NCBI GenBank assembly: GCA_025450375.1
Contig: JANWHO010000068.1
Location: 1 to 7,263 of the forward strand
From: Chloroflexota bacterium
Lineage (GTDB): Bacteria > Chloroflexota > UBA5177 > JANWHV01
Length of the DNA stretch: 7,263 bases
Direction: 5' to 3'
A program made the position numbers and the translations under genes. Shown here one piece after another: positions 1 to 6,080 of the stretch. Each line of letters opens with the position of its first letter. Position 1 is the first letter of the stretch. The notes below the pieces were generated by a model. That model did no database searches, had not been told where the DNA came from, and saw only the letters and a program-made list of their open reading frames with translations.

Positions 1-33
1 ACTATTGATACCGGCAAGAATCTTATGATGCAT
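1..33 (-). CDS. Start of a probable universal stress protein gene (partial, runs off the window)
   Basis: Only the first 11 codons are inside the window, reading MHHKILAGINS. The start is well supported: an AAGGAG Shine-Dalgarno sequence at 45-40 lies 6 nt before the ATG, and a sigma70-like promoter lies further upstream (68-96). The pattern M-x-x-K-I-L-x-x-I-(D/N)-x-S is the usual opening beta strand and nucleotide-loop entry of the universal stress protein (UspA) fold, typically written KILVAIDGS. In that family this segment leads into an ATP/AMP-binding alpha/beta domain. The start codon is seen directly; the family is inferred from 11 residues and could be wrong. The gene follows selD in the same direction but seems to have its own promoter. 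Confidence 0.5.
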   Translation of the reverse strand, partial: MHHKILAGINS

Positions 34-39
34 GAACGT

Positions 40-45
40 CTCCTT
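40..45 (-). promoter_or_regulatory. Ribosome binding site of the partial USP-like gene
   Basis: AAGGAG on the minus strand, 6 nt before the ATG at 33-31. It is the main reason to accept a gene start in such a short visible coding stretch. Confidence 0.6.
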
Positions 46-67
46 CTCATCACGCCGCGGATATCTA

Positions 68-96
68 GTTATATCATGAAGCGACCTATCTGGCTA
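68..96 (-). promoter_or_regulatory. Candidate sigma70-type promoter for the USP-like gene
   Basis: On the minus strand a TAGCCA box at 96-91 (4 of 6 matches to TTGACA) is separated by exactly 17 bp from TATAAC at 73-68 (5 of 6 matches to TATAAT). Transcription would begin near position 60, about 27 nt before the ATG at 33. The surrounding 60-130 stretch is clearly AT-richer than the rest of the window, as expected for a promoter. It is a prediction from box matches only. Confidence 0.5.
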
Positions 97-145
97 GGCT
101 TTTTTGGCGAATAGGGTTGTAATTTTGCTTCAGGACGCCTCACAC

Positions 146-206
146 CCGACCGCGGTCGTTCGTCCCTGCCATCCGACCACAGTCGGAGGCACCGCGTTAG
201 CCGCGG
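146..206. repeat. Cluster of three GC-rich palindromes in the selD 3' region
   Basis: Three inverted repeats lie side by side downstream of the selD stop. These are a perfect 12-bp palindrome CGACCGCGGTCG (147-158); TCCGAC-CACA-GTCGGA (172-187), a 6-bp stem with a 4-nt loop; and CCGCG-TTAGC-CGCGG (192-206), a 5-bp stem. The first two are variants of one motif, CCGACC-NNN-GTCG, spaced 27 bp apart. In selD mRNA they could fold into hairpins that end or protect the transcript, but no U-run follows on the minus strand, so a classical intrinsic terminator is not shown. They could also be an operator pair upstream of the USP-like promoter. Confidence 0.45.
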
Positions 207-222
207 GCGGAACATGCCACCC

Positions 223-1266
223 TCACGGCAATACAGTGATCGTCCCCGCCGTCCCCGCGCCCAATTCGCCGATCACCGTCCCCAGCACCCCCCGCCATCG
301 CAAGCCCTCCAGGAGGGCGGACTCGACGGCTGGGTCAATCGCGATTAGCAGGCCGCCGCTGGTCTGTGCGTCGCCCAAGGCCAGGCGGAGCGGCTCGCCA
401 ATCGACGGGTCCACGGTCACTCTCCCGCCCAGCCACTCCAGGTTGCTCAGGGTGCCGCCCGGGACGATTCCTTGACCGGCCAGTTCCAGAATGCCCGGAA
501 GCAGCGGCACCGCTCCGGCCCGGATGGTGGCCGCCAGCCCACTGGCCAGGGCCATCTCGCCCAGGTGACCCAATAGGCCGAAACCGGTAATGTCGGTCGC
601 CGCGTGGGCCCCGGCCTCCAGCATGGCCTCGGACGCATCTCGGTTCAGGGTCGTCATCTGGACCGTTACCAGTTCGCGCAAGGCGTCGCTGGCTACCCCG
701 CGTTTGATCGCCGTGGTGGCGATTCCCACTCCCAACGGTTTGGTCAGTACCAACCGATCGCCGGCCCGAGCCCCCGCGTTGGTGATGATCCGGTCAGGAT
801 GAATCAGCCCCGTAACCGCCAGTCCGTACTTCGGCTCCGGATCCTCGATCGTATGGCCGCCGACCAGGGTCACCCCCGCCTCGCGCAGTTTCTCCGCTCC
901 CCCGCGGAGGATCTCGGCCAGCACATCCAGGGAAAGGGTGCCGCTGGGGAAGGCGGTGATGTTCAAGGCGGTCAGGGGGCGGCCACCCATCGCGTAGATG
1001 TCGGACAGGGCGTTGGCGGCCGCGATCGCTCCGAACCAGTAGGGATCATCCACTACTGGCGCGAAGAAATCGACCGTCTGCACCAGCGCCAGATCGTCGG
1101 AGAGACGATAGACGCCGGCGTCATCGGCGGTATTGGTGCCCACCAACAGGTTCGGATCGGCGGACGCGGGAAGCAGGCGCAACACGTACGCCAGGTCAGC
1201 GGGGCTGACTTTGCCGGCTCAACCCGCGCGGCGGGCGAGACTGGTCAGCCGGATCGGCTGTTCCAT
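223..1266 (-). CDS. selD: Selenide, water dikinase (selenophosphate synthetase), selenocysteine-containing
   Basis: SelD makes selenophosphate from selenide and ATP, releasing AMP and phosphate; selenophosphate is the selenium donor for Sec-tRNA and selenouridine. The full product is 347 residues if the in-frame TGA at 1221-1219 is read as Sec16. The N-terminal segment ARRAGUAGKVSP aligns with E. coli SHGAGCGCKISP, placing Sec16 at Cys17 and Lys19 at Lys20. Metal and ATP ligands equivalent to E. coli Asp51, Asp68, Asp91 and Asp227 appear as Asp49, Asp66 (TVDFF), Asp89 (LSDIYAMGG) and Asp225 (ATDITGFG). VGGH (136-139), GFGLLGHLGEM (228-238), VPGGT (268-272) and DAQTSGG (299-305) are also typical. 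The ATG at 1266 has a strong Shine-Dalgarno sequence and the length matches the family. A start at the internal GTG (1185-1183) would remove the catalytic residues and is rejected. Translation ends at a second TGA at the usual family C-terminus. Confidence 0.93.
1190..1218 (-). promoter_or_regulatory. Candidate bacterial SECIS stem-loop after the selD TGA
   Basis: The RNA directly after the TGA can fold into two stacked helices. GCCGG (1218-1214) pairs with CTGGC (1194-1190), including one G-U pair. A 4-nt CAAA bulge (1213-1210) follows on the 5' side, then GTCAGC (1209-1204) pairs perfectly with GCTGAC (1200-1195) around a CCC loop (1203-1201). The apical loop begins 15 nt after the TGA, about where bacterial SECIS loops sit, where SelB binds. 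The loop lacks the G or GU seen in well-studied SECIS elements, so the exact fold is uncertain. The same bases encode the conserved K-V-S-P-A-D segment. Confidence 0.6.
1219..1221 (-). other. In-frame TGA recoded as selenocysteine (Sec16 of SelD)
   Basis: The codon lies between the ATG at 1266 and the conserved SelD body, in the same frame with no other interruption. It falls exactly at the catalytic Cys/Sec position of the family: G-A-G-C-G-C-K in E. coli, R-A-G-U-A-G-K here. Sec at this position is well known in SelD of other organisms such as Haemophilus influenzae. Recoding is inferred from homology, position and the adjacent hairpin. Confidence 0.88.
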
Positions 1267-1472
1267 CCCCCTCCTCCTTCACTCCCTCGACTACAGTCCG
1301 CCACGCGCGGATGAAACGGATCACACACCCGGCCTCAGCCGGCCCGTACCCTGCCATCAGGTCTCAGCTCAAAGGAATGGGCATATTTGCTCACCTCTCC
1401 TTCAACCTTCCACCACCACACCTATCCACTCCCATGAGCCCCAGCCGGAGGCCCCATTCCGTCCCACGCGGC
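1267..1472 (-). other. 206-bp intergenic leader between the Uma2 gene and selD
   Basis: No convincing protein gene is present. Two short GC hairpins are visible: CCGGC-CTCA-GCCGG (1329-1342) and TCCGC-CACGC-GCGGA (1297-1311), the second about 30 nt before the selD start. A third weak imperfect stem with bulges could form between about 1359 and 1395. No -35/-10 pair of good quality stands out; a TTGAGC box with TACGGG 18 bp away is too poor to call. It may hold the end of the Uma2 transcript, a poorly matching selD promoter, or a structured leader. I do not recognise a known riboswitch class. Confidence 0.4.
1273..1279 (-). promoter_or_regulatory. Strong ribosome binding site of selD
   Basis: AAGGAGG on the minus strand, 6 nt before the ATG at 1266-1264, close to a perfect anti-Shine-Dalgarno match. 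It fixes the selD start upstream of the in-frame TGA; I see no comparable site before the internal GTG at 1185, where the upstream sequence is coding-like. Confidence 0.85.
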
Positions 1473-2180
1473 TCAGGTTCCTTGGTTCCCGTGCTCTTCC
1501 AATAACCGCCGGAACCGGAGTATTTCCTCGCGCTCCTGACGAAGCTCCGCCTCCGCCTGAGCCCGTGCCGCCTCCGCCTTGGCCCGCGCGGCTTCCAGTT
1601 CGGCGGGAATCGGGATCGGCGCTCCAGCCGACGGATCGATGATCCGCAGCCAGGTGCCAATCACCCGGAGTTCCGTGCCCAGTACCTCGCTCTTGTACCC
1701 TTCCACCCCAAGCAGCCGGGTCATCGGCTGGTACGCGCCATCCACCAACCGGTAGCCCGCGAGCGGCGGTTTGTTGTTCCGTTGCGGATCGTAGAGGTAG
1801 TATTCGATCACTCCCAACTGGGCATACAGCCGCATCTTCTTGCCCAGATCCTCCTTGATCGTGCTGGGCGAGGATATCTCGAACACTACGTCCGCGAAGC
1901 GGCCGCCTTCCTCCCAGGTCATCCAGCACTCGCGAATCCCGCGCTCCACCCCGAAGGTGACAAATACGTCGGCGGATACGTGGTCCCGCCCGTAGCCTTC
2001 GTGGTAATACATGAGCATGTTCCCGCCCACGTACACATCCGGCTCGTTGGCCAGCAGAATACCAAGGGAGAAGATGGAATCATTCATCTGCACCCGGTGG
2101 ACTTCGGTTTCCGCCATCGGCTTACCGTCGCTGGTGGGGTAGGTCGCGTAGTCGATCGCGGTTCGGGCGCGAGCATACAT
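1473..2180 (-). CDS. Uma2 family protein (DUF820, PD-(D/E)XK nuclease fold)
   Basis: The 235-residue product opens with the family hallmark YPTSDGKPMAETEVHR (residues 14-29). The restriction-endonuclease-like core follows, with Asp71 in SADVFVTFG, Glu101 in VVFEISSPS and Lys114/115 in DLGKKMRLY as probable metal and catalytic residues, then GVIEYYLYDP (123-132). Residues 193-230 form an Ala/Glu/Arg-rich helix, probably a coiled coil, as in many relatives. The ATG at 2180 is chosen because GGAGGAG lies 9 nt before it and the protein then starts just ahead of the conserved block; an ATG at 2261 would add 27 residues that do not look like the family. These proteins occur in many copies in Cyanobacteria and Chloroflexota. 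Their fold is known but their cellular role and any DNA target are not established. Confidence 0.85.
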   Translation of the reverse strand: MYARARTAIDYATYPTSDGKPMAETEVHRVQMNDSIFSLGILLANEPDVYVGGNMLMYYHEGYGRDHVSADVFVTFGVERGIRECWMTWEEGGRFADVVFEISSPSTIKEDLGKKMRLYAQLGVIEYYLYDPQRNNKPPLAGYRLVDGAYQPMTRLLGVEGYKSEVLGTELRVIGTWLRIIDPSAGAPIPIPAELEAARAKAEAARAQAEAELRQEREEILRFRRLLEEHGNQGT

Positions 2181-2189
2181 GACGCACGT

Positions 2190-2196
2190 CTCCTCC
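2190..2196 (-). promoter_or_regulatory. Ribosome binding site that sets the Uma2 start
   Basis: GGAGGAG on the minus strand, 9 nt before the ATG at 2180-2178. It favours this start over the upstream in-frame ATG at 2261-2259, which is preceded by tandem repeat sequence with no Shine-Dalgarno match. Confidence 0.65.
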
Positions 2197-2259
2197 AGGG
2201 CTGAGATTTCTTGCTCTCGCTTGTAGTGTAGCAGGGTACCCCAGGCGAAATCTGGGCTC

Positions 2260-2309
2260 ATCCGACTGATCGGTCGGATCGGTCGGATCGGACTGATCGG
2301 TCAGATCCG
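2260..2309. repeat. 9-bp tandem repeat with five GATC sites in register
   Basis: Four consecutive 9-bp units run from 2267 to 2302: TGATCGGTC, GGATCGGTC, GGATCGGAC and TGATCGGTC. A degenerate fifth begins at 2303. GATC therefore occurs at 2268, 2277, 2286, 2295 and 2304, exactly every 9 bp. The left edge also forms an inverted repeat, ATCCGAC-TGATCG-GTCGGAT (2260-2279), a 7-bp stem with a 6-nt loop. It lies between the ABC exporter and Uma2 genes. It may be a slippage-generated minisatellite, a protein-binding array or part of a dispersed intergenic repeat family. Confidence 0.8.
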
Positions 2310-2316
2310 CCTCATT

Positions 2317-2336
2317 CCCGCGAATTCATCCGCGGG
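2317..2336 (-). terminator. Possible transcription end hairpin after the ABC exporter gene
   Basis: A perfect 6-bp GC stem, CCCGCG (2317-2322) and CGCGGG (2331-2336), with an 8-nt loop lies 9 nt after the exporter stop codon. No U-tract follows on the minus strand, so it may be a Rho-independent-like or mRNA-stabilising hairpin rather than a classical terminator. Confidence 0.35.
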
Positions 2337-2345
2337 CGGGCGCGC

Positions 2346-4349
2346 TCACGCGATCCGCGCCGCCTCCTCGGCCGCCACCGGGTCGCTCAGGTAGGCCGCC
2401 GCTTGCAGGTTGAACAGATGGGCGTACTGGCCCCCCAGGGCCATCAGCTCCTCGTGGGTGCCGTGCTCGATCAGTTCGCCATCCTGGAGCATCAGAATCC
2501 GGTCGGCCATCCGCACGGTGGAAAACCGATGGGAGATGTAGAGGGCGGTGTGCCCGGTGGTCAGCGCCCGCAGCCGGCCAAACAGATCGAATTCCGCCTG
2601 GGCGTCCAGGGCCGCCGTGGGCTCGTCCAGAATGAGGATCGGCGCATCCCGCATGAAGGCGCGGGCCAGCGCCACCTTCTGCCACTCCCCGCCGGAGAGG
2701 TTGACCCCTTCGTCGAACCACTTGCCCAGCATGGTGTTGTAGTGCTGGGGCAGCTTTTCCACCACATCGTCGGCCCCACTCCTCTGGGCCGCCTCCTCGA
2801 TCGCCGGCTCGTTTTCCAGTTCCTCGTGCCGCCCCAGCCCGATGTTCTCGCGGGCCGTCAACTGGTAGGTGGCGTAGTCCTGCAGCATGATCGCGATTTG
2901 TTGCCGCAACTCCGCCGGGTCGAACTCGCGGATGTCGTACCCGTCAACCAGAATGCGGCCCTCGGTTGGATCATACAGCCGGGTCAACAGCTTGATCAGG
3001 GTGGTCTTGCCCGCCCCGTTCTTCCCCACCAGGGCTACCGTCTCGCCCGGACGGATCGTGAAACTGACGTCGCGCAGAATGTACCGCTCCGTCCCCTCAT
3101 AACTGAACGAGACATGCTGAAACTCGATCTCACCCCGGAGCGGGCTCGGCACCGGCACTGGATGGACTGGGGCCACTACCGTCGGCTCCTCCTTGAGGAG
3201 GTCGAACAGCGAGGTCAGATAGAGATTGTTCTCATACATGCTGCTCAGGCCGGTCAGCAAACTCTGGAAGGAGCTCTGCACGGAGTTGGCGACCTGTGTG
3301 TACAGGGTAAGGTCGCCAAGAGTCAGCCGCCCGTTGACCGCTTGCGCCGCGACATAGAGATAGGTGCCGGAAGAGGCAATGGTGGTGAGGGTGCTCCAGG
3401 CATACCCGGCCAGGTAGCGGCGGCTGACAATGCTTTTCTGGTCGTCATAATATTGTTGCGCCAGGCCGCGGAAGCGGTTGATGAAGAAATTCCCCAGGGT
3501 GAGAATCTTCACTTCCTTGGCGTAGGTATCGGTGGTGAGCAGGGTGGTCAGATAGGTCATCTTCCGCCTAATGGGCGAATTGCGCCGGGCAATCGCGTAG
3601 CCCCACCAGCTATAGCGGGCGTTGGAGATGAAGGAGGGCACGGGCGCCAGGAGCGCCGCCAGGGCCAGCCACGGACTCAGTCCCACCAAGAGGGCGATCA
3701 TGCTGAAAAAGGTGATCAGGGTGCGCACCAGGCCAAAAGTCTGCGACACCATTTGCACCGACCGCGAGGTGGCCTCCCGCTGGGCGATTTGCAAGGTGTC
3801 GTAGGAGGCGGGGTTCTCGAAGAAGGCCAGATCCAGGGTGGCGGACCGTTCGATGATCAGCAGTTGCACGGTCATGCTGATCCGCTCTTGCAGCAATTGC
3901 TGGCTGATGTTGGTCAGCGTGCTGAGCAGGGCGCTAAAGGCGGCGATCGCGAACTGGATCAGGGCCAGCACGATCACCACGCCCAGGGCCGAGAGTACCG
4001 GGAATCGAATATCGCCCCAAAGCACCGGAATATCCAGGCGCACCCGATCCGGCAGATGTTGGGCATGCAGGAAGATCGCCTTGACCACCGCGTTGATCAG
4101 CAATTTGGCCGTATATGCCTGGATGGCGGGGATGAATCCGGCCAGGACCGTGCTCACCGCCAGAAGCAGGGTGAGGGGCCGGCTGGCATCCCAGACCAAC
4201 CGGAGCACCTGGGGAATCCCGGCCAGGGTGCCCCGCAGTTGCTTCCGTACCAGGTCCAGCCGCGCCCGCAAGCCCTTTGGGCTTTCGTCCTCGGGCCCCT
4301 TTTTTCGTCGTGGCCCTTTCTCAAAGGCTATCGTCGGTCCGTGCATCAT
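2346..4349 (-). CDS. ABC transporter, fused permease/ATP-binding half-exporter
   Basis: This is a membrane exporter half-molecule that would work as a dimer, using ATP to move an unknown substrate. From the ATG at 4349 it has 667 residues. A basic cytoplasmic N-terminus (1-50) precedes hydrophobic segments near 57-78, 117-140, 210-240 and 318-336, which make up an exporter-type membrane domain. The nucleotide-binding domain follows (about 407-650): Walker A GKNGAGKTT (442-450), Q-loop Gln490, signature LSGGEWQK (551-558), Walker B ILILDEP (571-577) and switch His607. All catalytic elements are intact. An in-frame TTG at 4412 would add 21 residues but has no ribosome binding site; AGGGAG lies 11 nt before the ATG at 4349, so that start is preferred with moderate confidence. 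It follows the acetyltransferase gene in the same direction and probably shares its transcript. The substrate cannot be read from sequence. Confidence 0.93.
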   Translation of the reverse strand: MMHGPTIAFEKGPRRKKGPEDESPKGLRARLDLVRKQLRGTLAGIPQVLRLVWDASRPLTLLLAVSTVLAGFIPAIQAYTAKLLINAVVKAIFLHAQHLPDRVRLDIPVLWGDIRFPVLSALGVVIVLALIQFAIAAFSALLSTLTNISQQLLQERISMTVQLLIIERSATLDLAFFENPASYDTLQIAQREATSRSVQMVSQTFGLVRTLITFFSMIALLVGLSPWLALAALLAPVPSFISNARYSWWGYAIARRNSPIRRKMTYLTTLLTTDTYAKEVKILTLGNFFINRFRGLAQQYYDDQKSIVSRRYLAGYAWSTLTTIASSGTYLYVAAQAVNGRLTLGDLTLYTQVANSVQSSFQSLLTGLSSMYENNLYLTSLFDLLKEEPTVVAPVHPVPVPSPLRGEIEFQHVSFSYEGTERYILRDVSFTIRPGETVALVGKNGAGKTTLIKLLTRLYDPTEGRILVDGYDIREFDPAELRQQIAIMLQDYATYQLTARENIGLGRHEELENEPAIEEAAQRSGADDVVEKLPQHYNTMLGKWFDEGVNLSGGEWQKVALARAFMRDAPILILDEPTAALDAQAEFDLFGRLRALTTGHTALYISHRFSTVRMADRILMLQDGELIEHGTHEELMALGGQYAHLFNLQAAAYLSDPVAAEEAARIA

Positions 4350-4438
4350 CCCGGGCTCGTCTCCCTCGCGGCTTCCATGTTTCTTTCGCTTCAGCGTAGC
4401 ATGGGCGGGCAAAACAGCGCACCGCCCGAACGGTTAGG

Positions 4439-4957
4439 CTACTCCTGGAGAAACCGGTAGTACAGGACCGTGCCGCCGGCGCTTCCGTCCGCGTTCAGCG
4501 CGTACCCCGGAATGCGTCCGCCCAGCAGGTAGCCCGCCCGTTGGTAGAGGCGCTCCGCCTGGTCGCCCTCCCGAGTGTCGAGCACGATCAAGGTCCGTCC
4601 AGCCCGTCGTGCCTCGTCCTCCACCGCCGCGATCAGCGCCATCCCCCGCCCTTGTCGCCGGGCCGACCGATGGACCAGCAGCTTTTGCAGCTCGGCTCGG
4701 TGGCGGGCATTCGGCTTCTCGGCCAGGGCAAGTTGCACGCTGCCCAGCACGTTCCCGTCCTCGTGATCCGCCAGCAACACGCAGTTCCCGACGCCCACCT
4801 GATCGATAACTCCGCGCCAGTACGCCAACGACTCCTGGCGCGACAGCGGCGGCAGGAACCCCACCGAGGCGCCGCTCTCCACCGCGTCACGCAGGAGCGC
4901 CGCTAATTCCCCGATCAGTTCCGTCGCCCGCGCGGCGTCGATCCGCTCGATTGCCAC
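4439..4957 (-). CDS. GNAT family N-acetyltransferase, tabtoxin-resistance (Ttr)-like
   Basis: The 172-residue product is a single GNAT domain that should transfer an acetyl group from acetyl-CoA to an amine. The acetyl-CoA pyrophosphate loop is R-R-Q-G-R-G (100-105), in the R-x-x-G-x-G pattern, within the motif A strand and helix (89-118). Motif B follows as LDTREGDQAERLYQRAGY (126-143). GASVGF (29-34), KPNARHRAELQKLLV (81-95) and IPGY (149-152) resemble, from memory, the Pseudomonas syringae tabtoxin-resistance acetyltransferase Ttr, suggesting that subfamily. The real substrate is unknown. The start is a GTG at 4957-4955 only 2 nt after the glucokinase stop, with no strong Shine-Dalgarno of its own, so translation is probably coupled to glucokinase. 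The exporter gene follows in the same direction. Confidence 0.85.
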   Translation of the reverse strand: MAIERIDAARATELIGELAALLRDAVESGASVGFLPPLSRQESLAYWRGVIDQVGVGNCVLLADHEDGNVLGSVQLALAEKPNARHRAELQKLLVHRSARRQGRGMALIAAVEDEARRAGRTLIVLDTREGDQAERLYQRAGYLLGGRIPGYALNADGSAGGTVLYYRFLQE

Positions 4958-4959
4958 CT

Positions 4960-5973
4960 TCAGTGCCCGTGCAGCCCGTGGACCGCCGCCCCGATCAAGG
5001 CGATCTTCGGGTTGAGAATTACATGCACGGGCATCTGGTTCAAGAGGTCCGCGAACCGCCCTTTCCGCCTGAACGCCTGCATGAAGCCATCGTTCTTCAG
5101 CAGATGGAGAATCCGCGGGGGAATCCCCCCGCCCACGTACACTCCCGCCGTGGCCATCACCTTGAGGGCAAGATTCCCCGCTTCCGCCCCCATGATCGAA
5201 ACGAAGGTTTTCAGGGTGGCCACGCAGAGCGGGTCGGGCCCTTCCCCGCCGGCACTTCCCGCTCCCGCGTCCTCACCTTGCGCCGCCAGCACGATTACCG
5301 GAGTAGGGTCGGGCACGGCCGCCAGCTTCTCGGTCAACCAGGCGGGCTCCGGCGCGAAACCGCTGTCCCGCAGGAAGGCGTAAATGTTCGGCAGCCCGCG
5401 GCCGGAGCACACCCGCTCGTAGCTCACATGGTCCATTCGCTTCAGCAAGTAGCTGAGCAGGGCCAGCTCATCGGCATTGGTGGGAGCGAAGTCGGCATGG
5501 CCGCCCTCCGAGGCGTGAGTGTGGTACCTGGTCCCCTCCCAGGTGAGAAACGCCTCGCCCAGCCCGGTGCCGGGCGCGATCACCGCCATGTTCCCGTGGC
5601 GCACCGGCTCCCCCTCGGTGAGGGTCTGGATATCCTCCGGTCGCAGATAGGGAATGGCCGTGCCGATTGCCTCCAGATCATTGAGCAGGCGGACGGACTT
5701 GAGCCGCAAGGTCCCGGCCATCTCGCGCTCGTCCATCGTCCAGGGCAGGTTCGTGATCGTGGCCTTCCCATGTACCACCGGTCCCGCCACCCCAAAGCTC
5801 GCCCGCTCGATCGGATAGTCGACCGTACCCAGAAAGGTCTGGACCAGCGCCTCCAGGCTGGGAAACTGCCCGCTGGGAAAGGTAGCCTCCGCGATTGGTA
5901 TCCGCTCCCCCTGCTGGGGATCGTAAATGGCCAGGTTGGTCTTGGTCCCTCCGAGATCGCCGGCAAGCAACAT
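4960..5973 (-). CDS. glk: Glucokinase (E. coli Glk type)
   Basis: Glk phosphorylates glucose with ATP to glucose 6-phosphate in the cytoplasm, the entry step for free glucose into glycolysis. The 337-residue product starts with the phosphate-binding motif GDLGGTKTN (5-13). Sugar-site residues NLPW (75-78), catalytic Asp99 in LLNDLEA, the second phosphate loop GTGLG (135-139), SEGGH (155-159), Glu186 in the ERVCSGRGLPNIY region and the adenosine-site GGGIPPR (281-287) all follow the bacterial Glk pattern (PF02685). The ATG at 5973 is chosen because the protein then begins just before the phosphate motif and a purine-rich GGGAAGAGAGAAG stretch lies upstream; an in-frame TTG at 6000 is less likely. 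A Gly/Ala/Glu-rich insert (about 230-248) makes it slightly longer than the 321-residue E. coli enzyme. It probably heads an operon with the GNAT and exporter genes. Confidence 0.94.
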   Translation of the reverse strand: MLLAGDLGGTKTNLAIYDPQQGERIPIAEATFPSGQFPSLEALVQTFLGTVDYPIERASFGVAGPVVHGKATITNLPWTMDEREMAGTLRLKSVRLLNDLEAIGTAIPYLRPEDIQTLTEGEPVRHGNMAVIAPGTGLGEAFLTWEGTRYHTHASEGGHADFAPTNADELALLSYLLKRMDHVSYERVCSGRGLPNIYAFLRDSGFAPEPAWLTEKLAAVPDPTPVIVLAAQGEDAGAGSAGGEGPDPLCVATLKTFVSIMGAEAGNLALKVMATAGVYVGGGIPPRILHLLKNDGFMQAFRRKGRFADLLNQMPVHVILNPKIALIGAAVHGLHGH

Positions 5974-6080
5974 GGGTATCTTCTCTCTTCCCGCGCCCAA
6001 CGGATATTACTCGGCGCTGGGCGTCAAACTTGCGGATAGCGTATCAGAGGACGCTGGTAGCTGCCACCATGAGGCGCCGA
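5974..6080 (-). promoter_or_regulatory. Intergenic region upstream of glk, probably holding its promoter
   Basis: This 107-bp gap separates the ATPase stop from the glk start. On the minus strand a good TTGACG -35-like box occurs at 6027-6022 and a TAATAT -10-like box at 6009-6004, but they are only 12 bp apart, which is too short for a normal sigma70 promoter. The AT-richer stretch near 6000-6010 is still the most likely -10 region. No convincing terminator for the ATPase gene is visible. Confidence 0.3.

Noticed and set aside
81..107. Small inverted repeat followed by six T on the plus strand, resembling an intrinsic terminator
   Set aside because: The stem is only 4 bp and no plus-strand gene precedes it.
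34..222. tRNA-Sec (selC) gene near selD
   Set aside because: I looked for a long acceptor/variable arm, a TCA anticodon context and a T-loop in the gaps around selD on both strands and found none.
192..225. The terminal selD TGA (225-223) might also be recoded, since a 5-bp hairpin with a G-first loop (206-192) follows it
   Set aside because: The protein already ends where SelD proteins normally end, and the 25-residue read-through would be non-conserved before another TGA; the hairpin is better explained as 3' structure.
604..1314. Plus-strand open frame opposite selD
   Set aside because: Composition is low-complexity and has no motifs; selD on the other strand explains the region.
1364..1384. 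Tiny ORF MPIPLS in the selD leader preceded by AAGGAG
   Set aside because: Six codons only, the spacing to the ribosome site is about 12 nt, and nothing suggests an attenuation peptide.
2403..4460. Very long open frame (about 685 codons) on the plus strand opposite the ABC exporter
   Set aside because: It mirrors the exporter exactly, is rich in Gln, Gly, His and Arg with no recognisable domain, and arises from GC-biased third codon positions; the minus-strand gene has every ABC motif.
4951..6039. Plus-strand open frame of about 362 codons opposite glucokinase
   Set aside because: No family features; it is the antisense shadow of glk, whose catalytic motifs are all intact.
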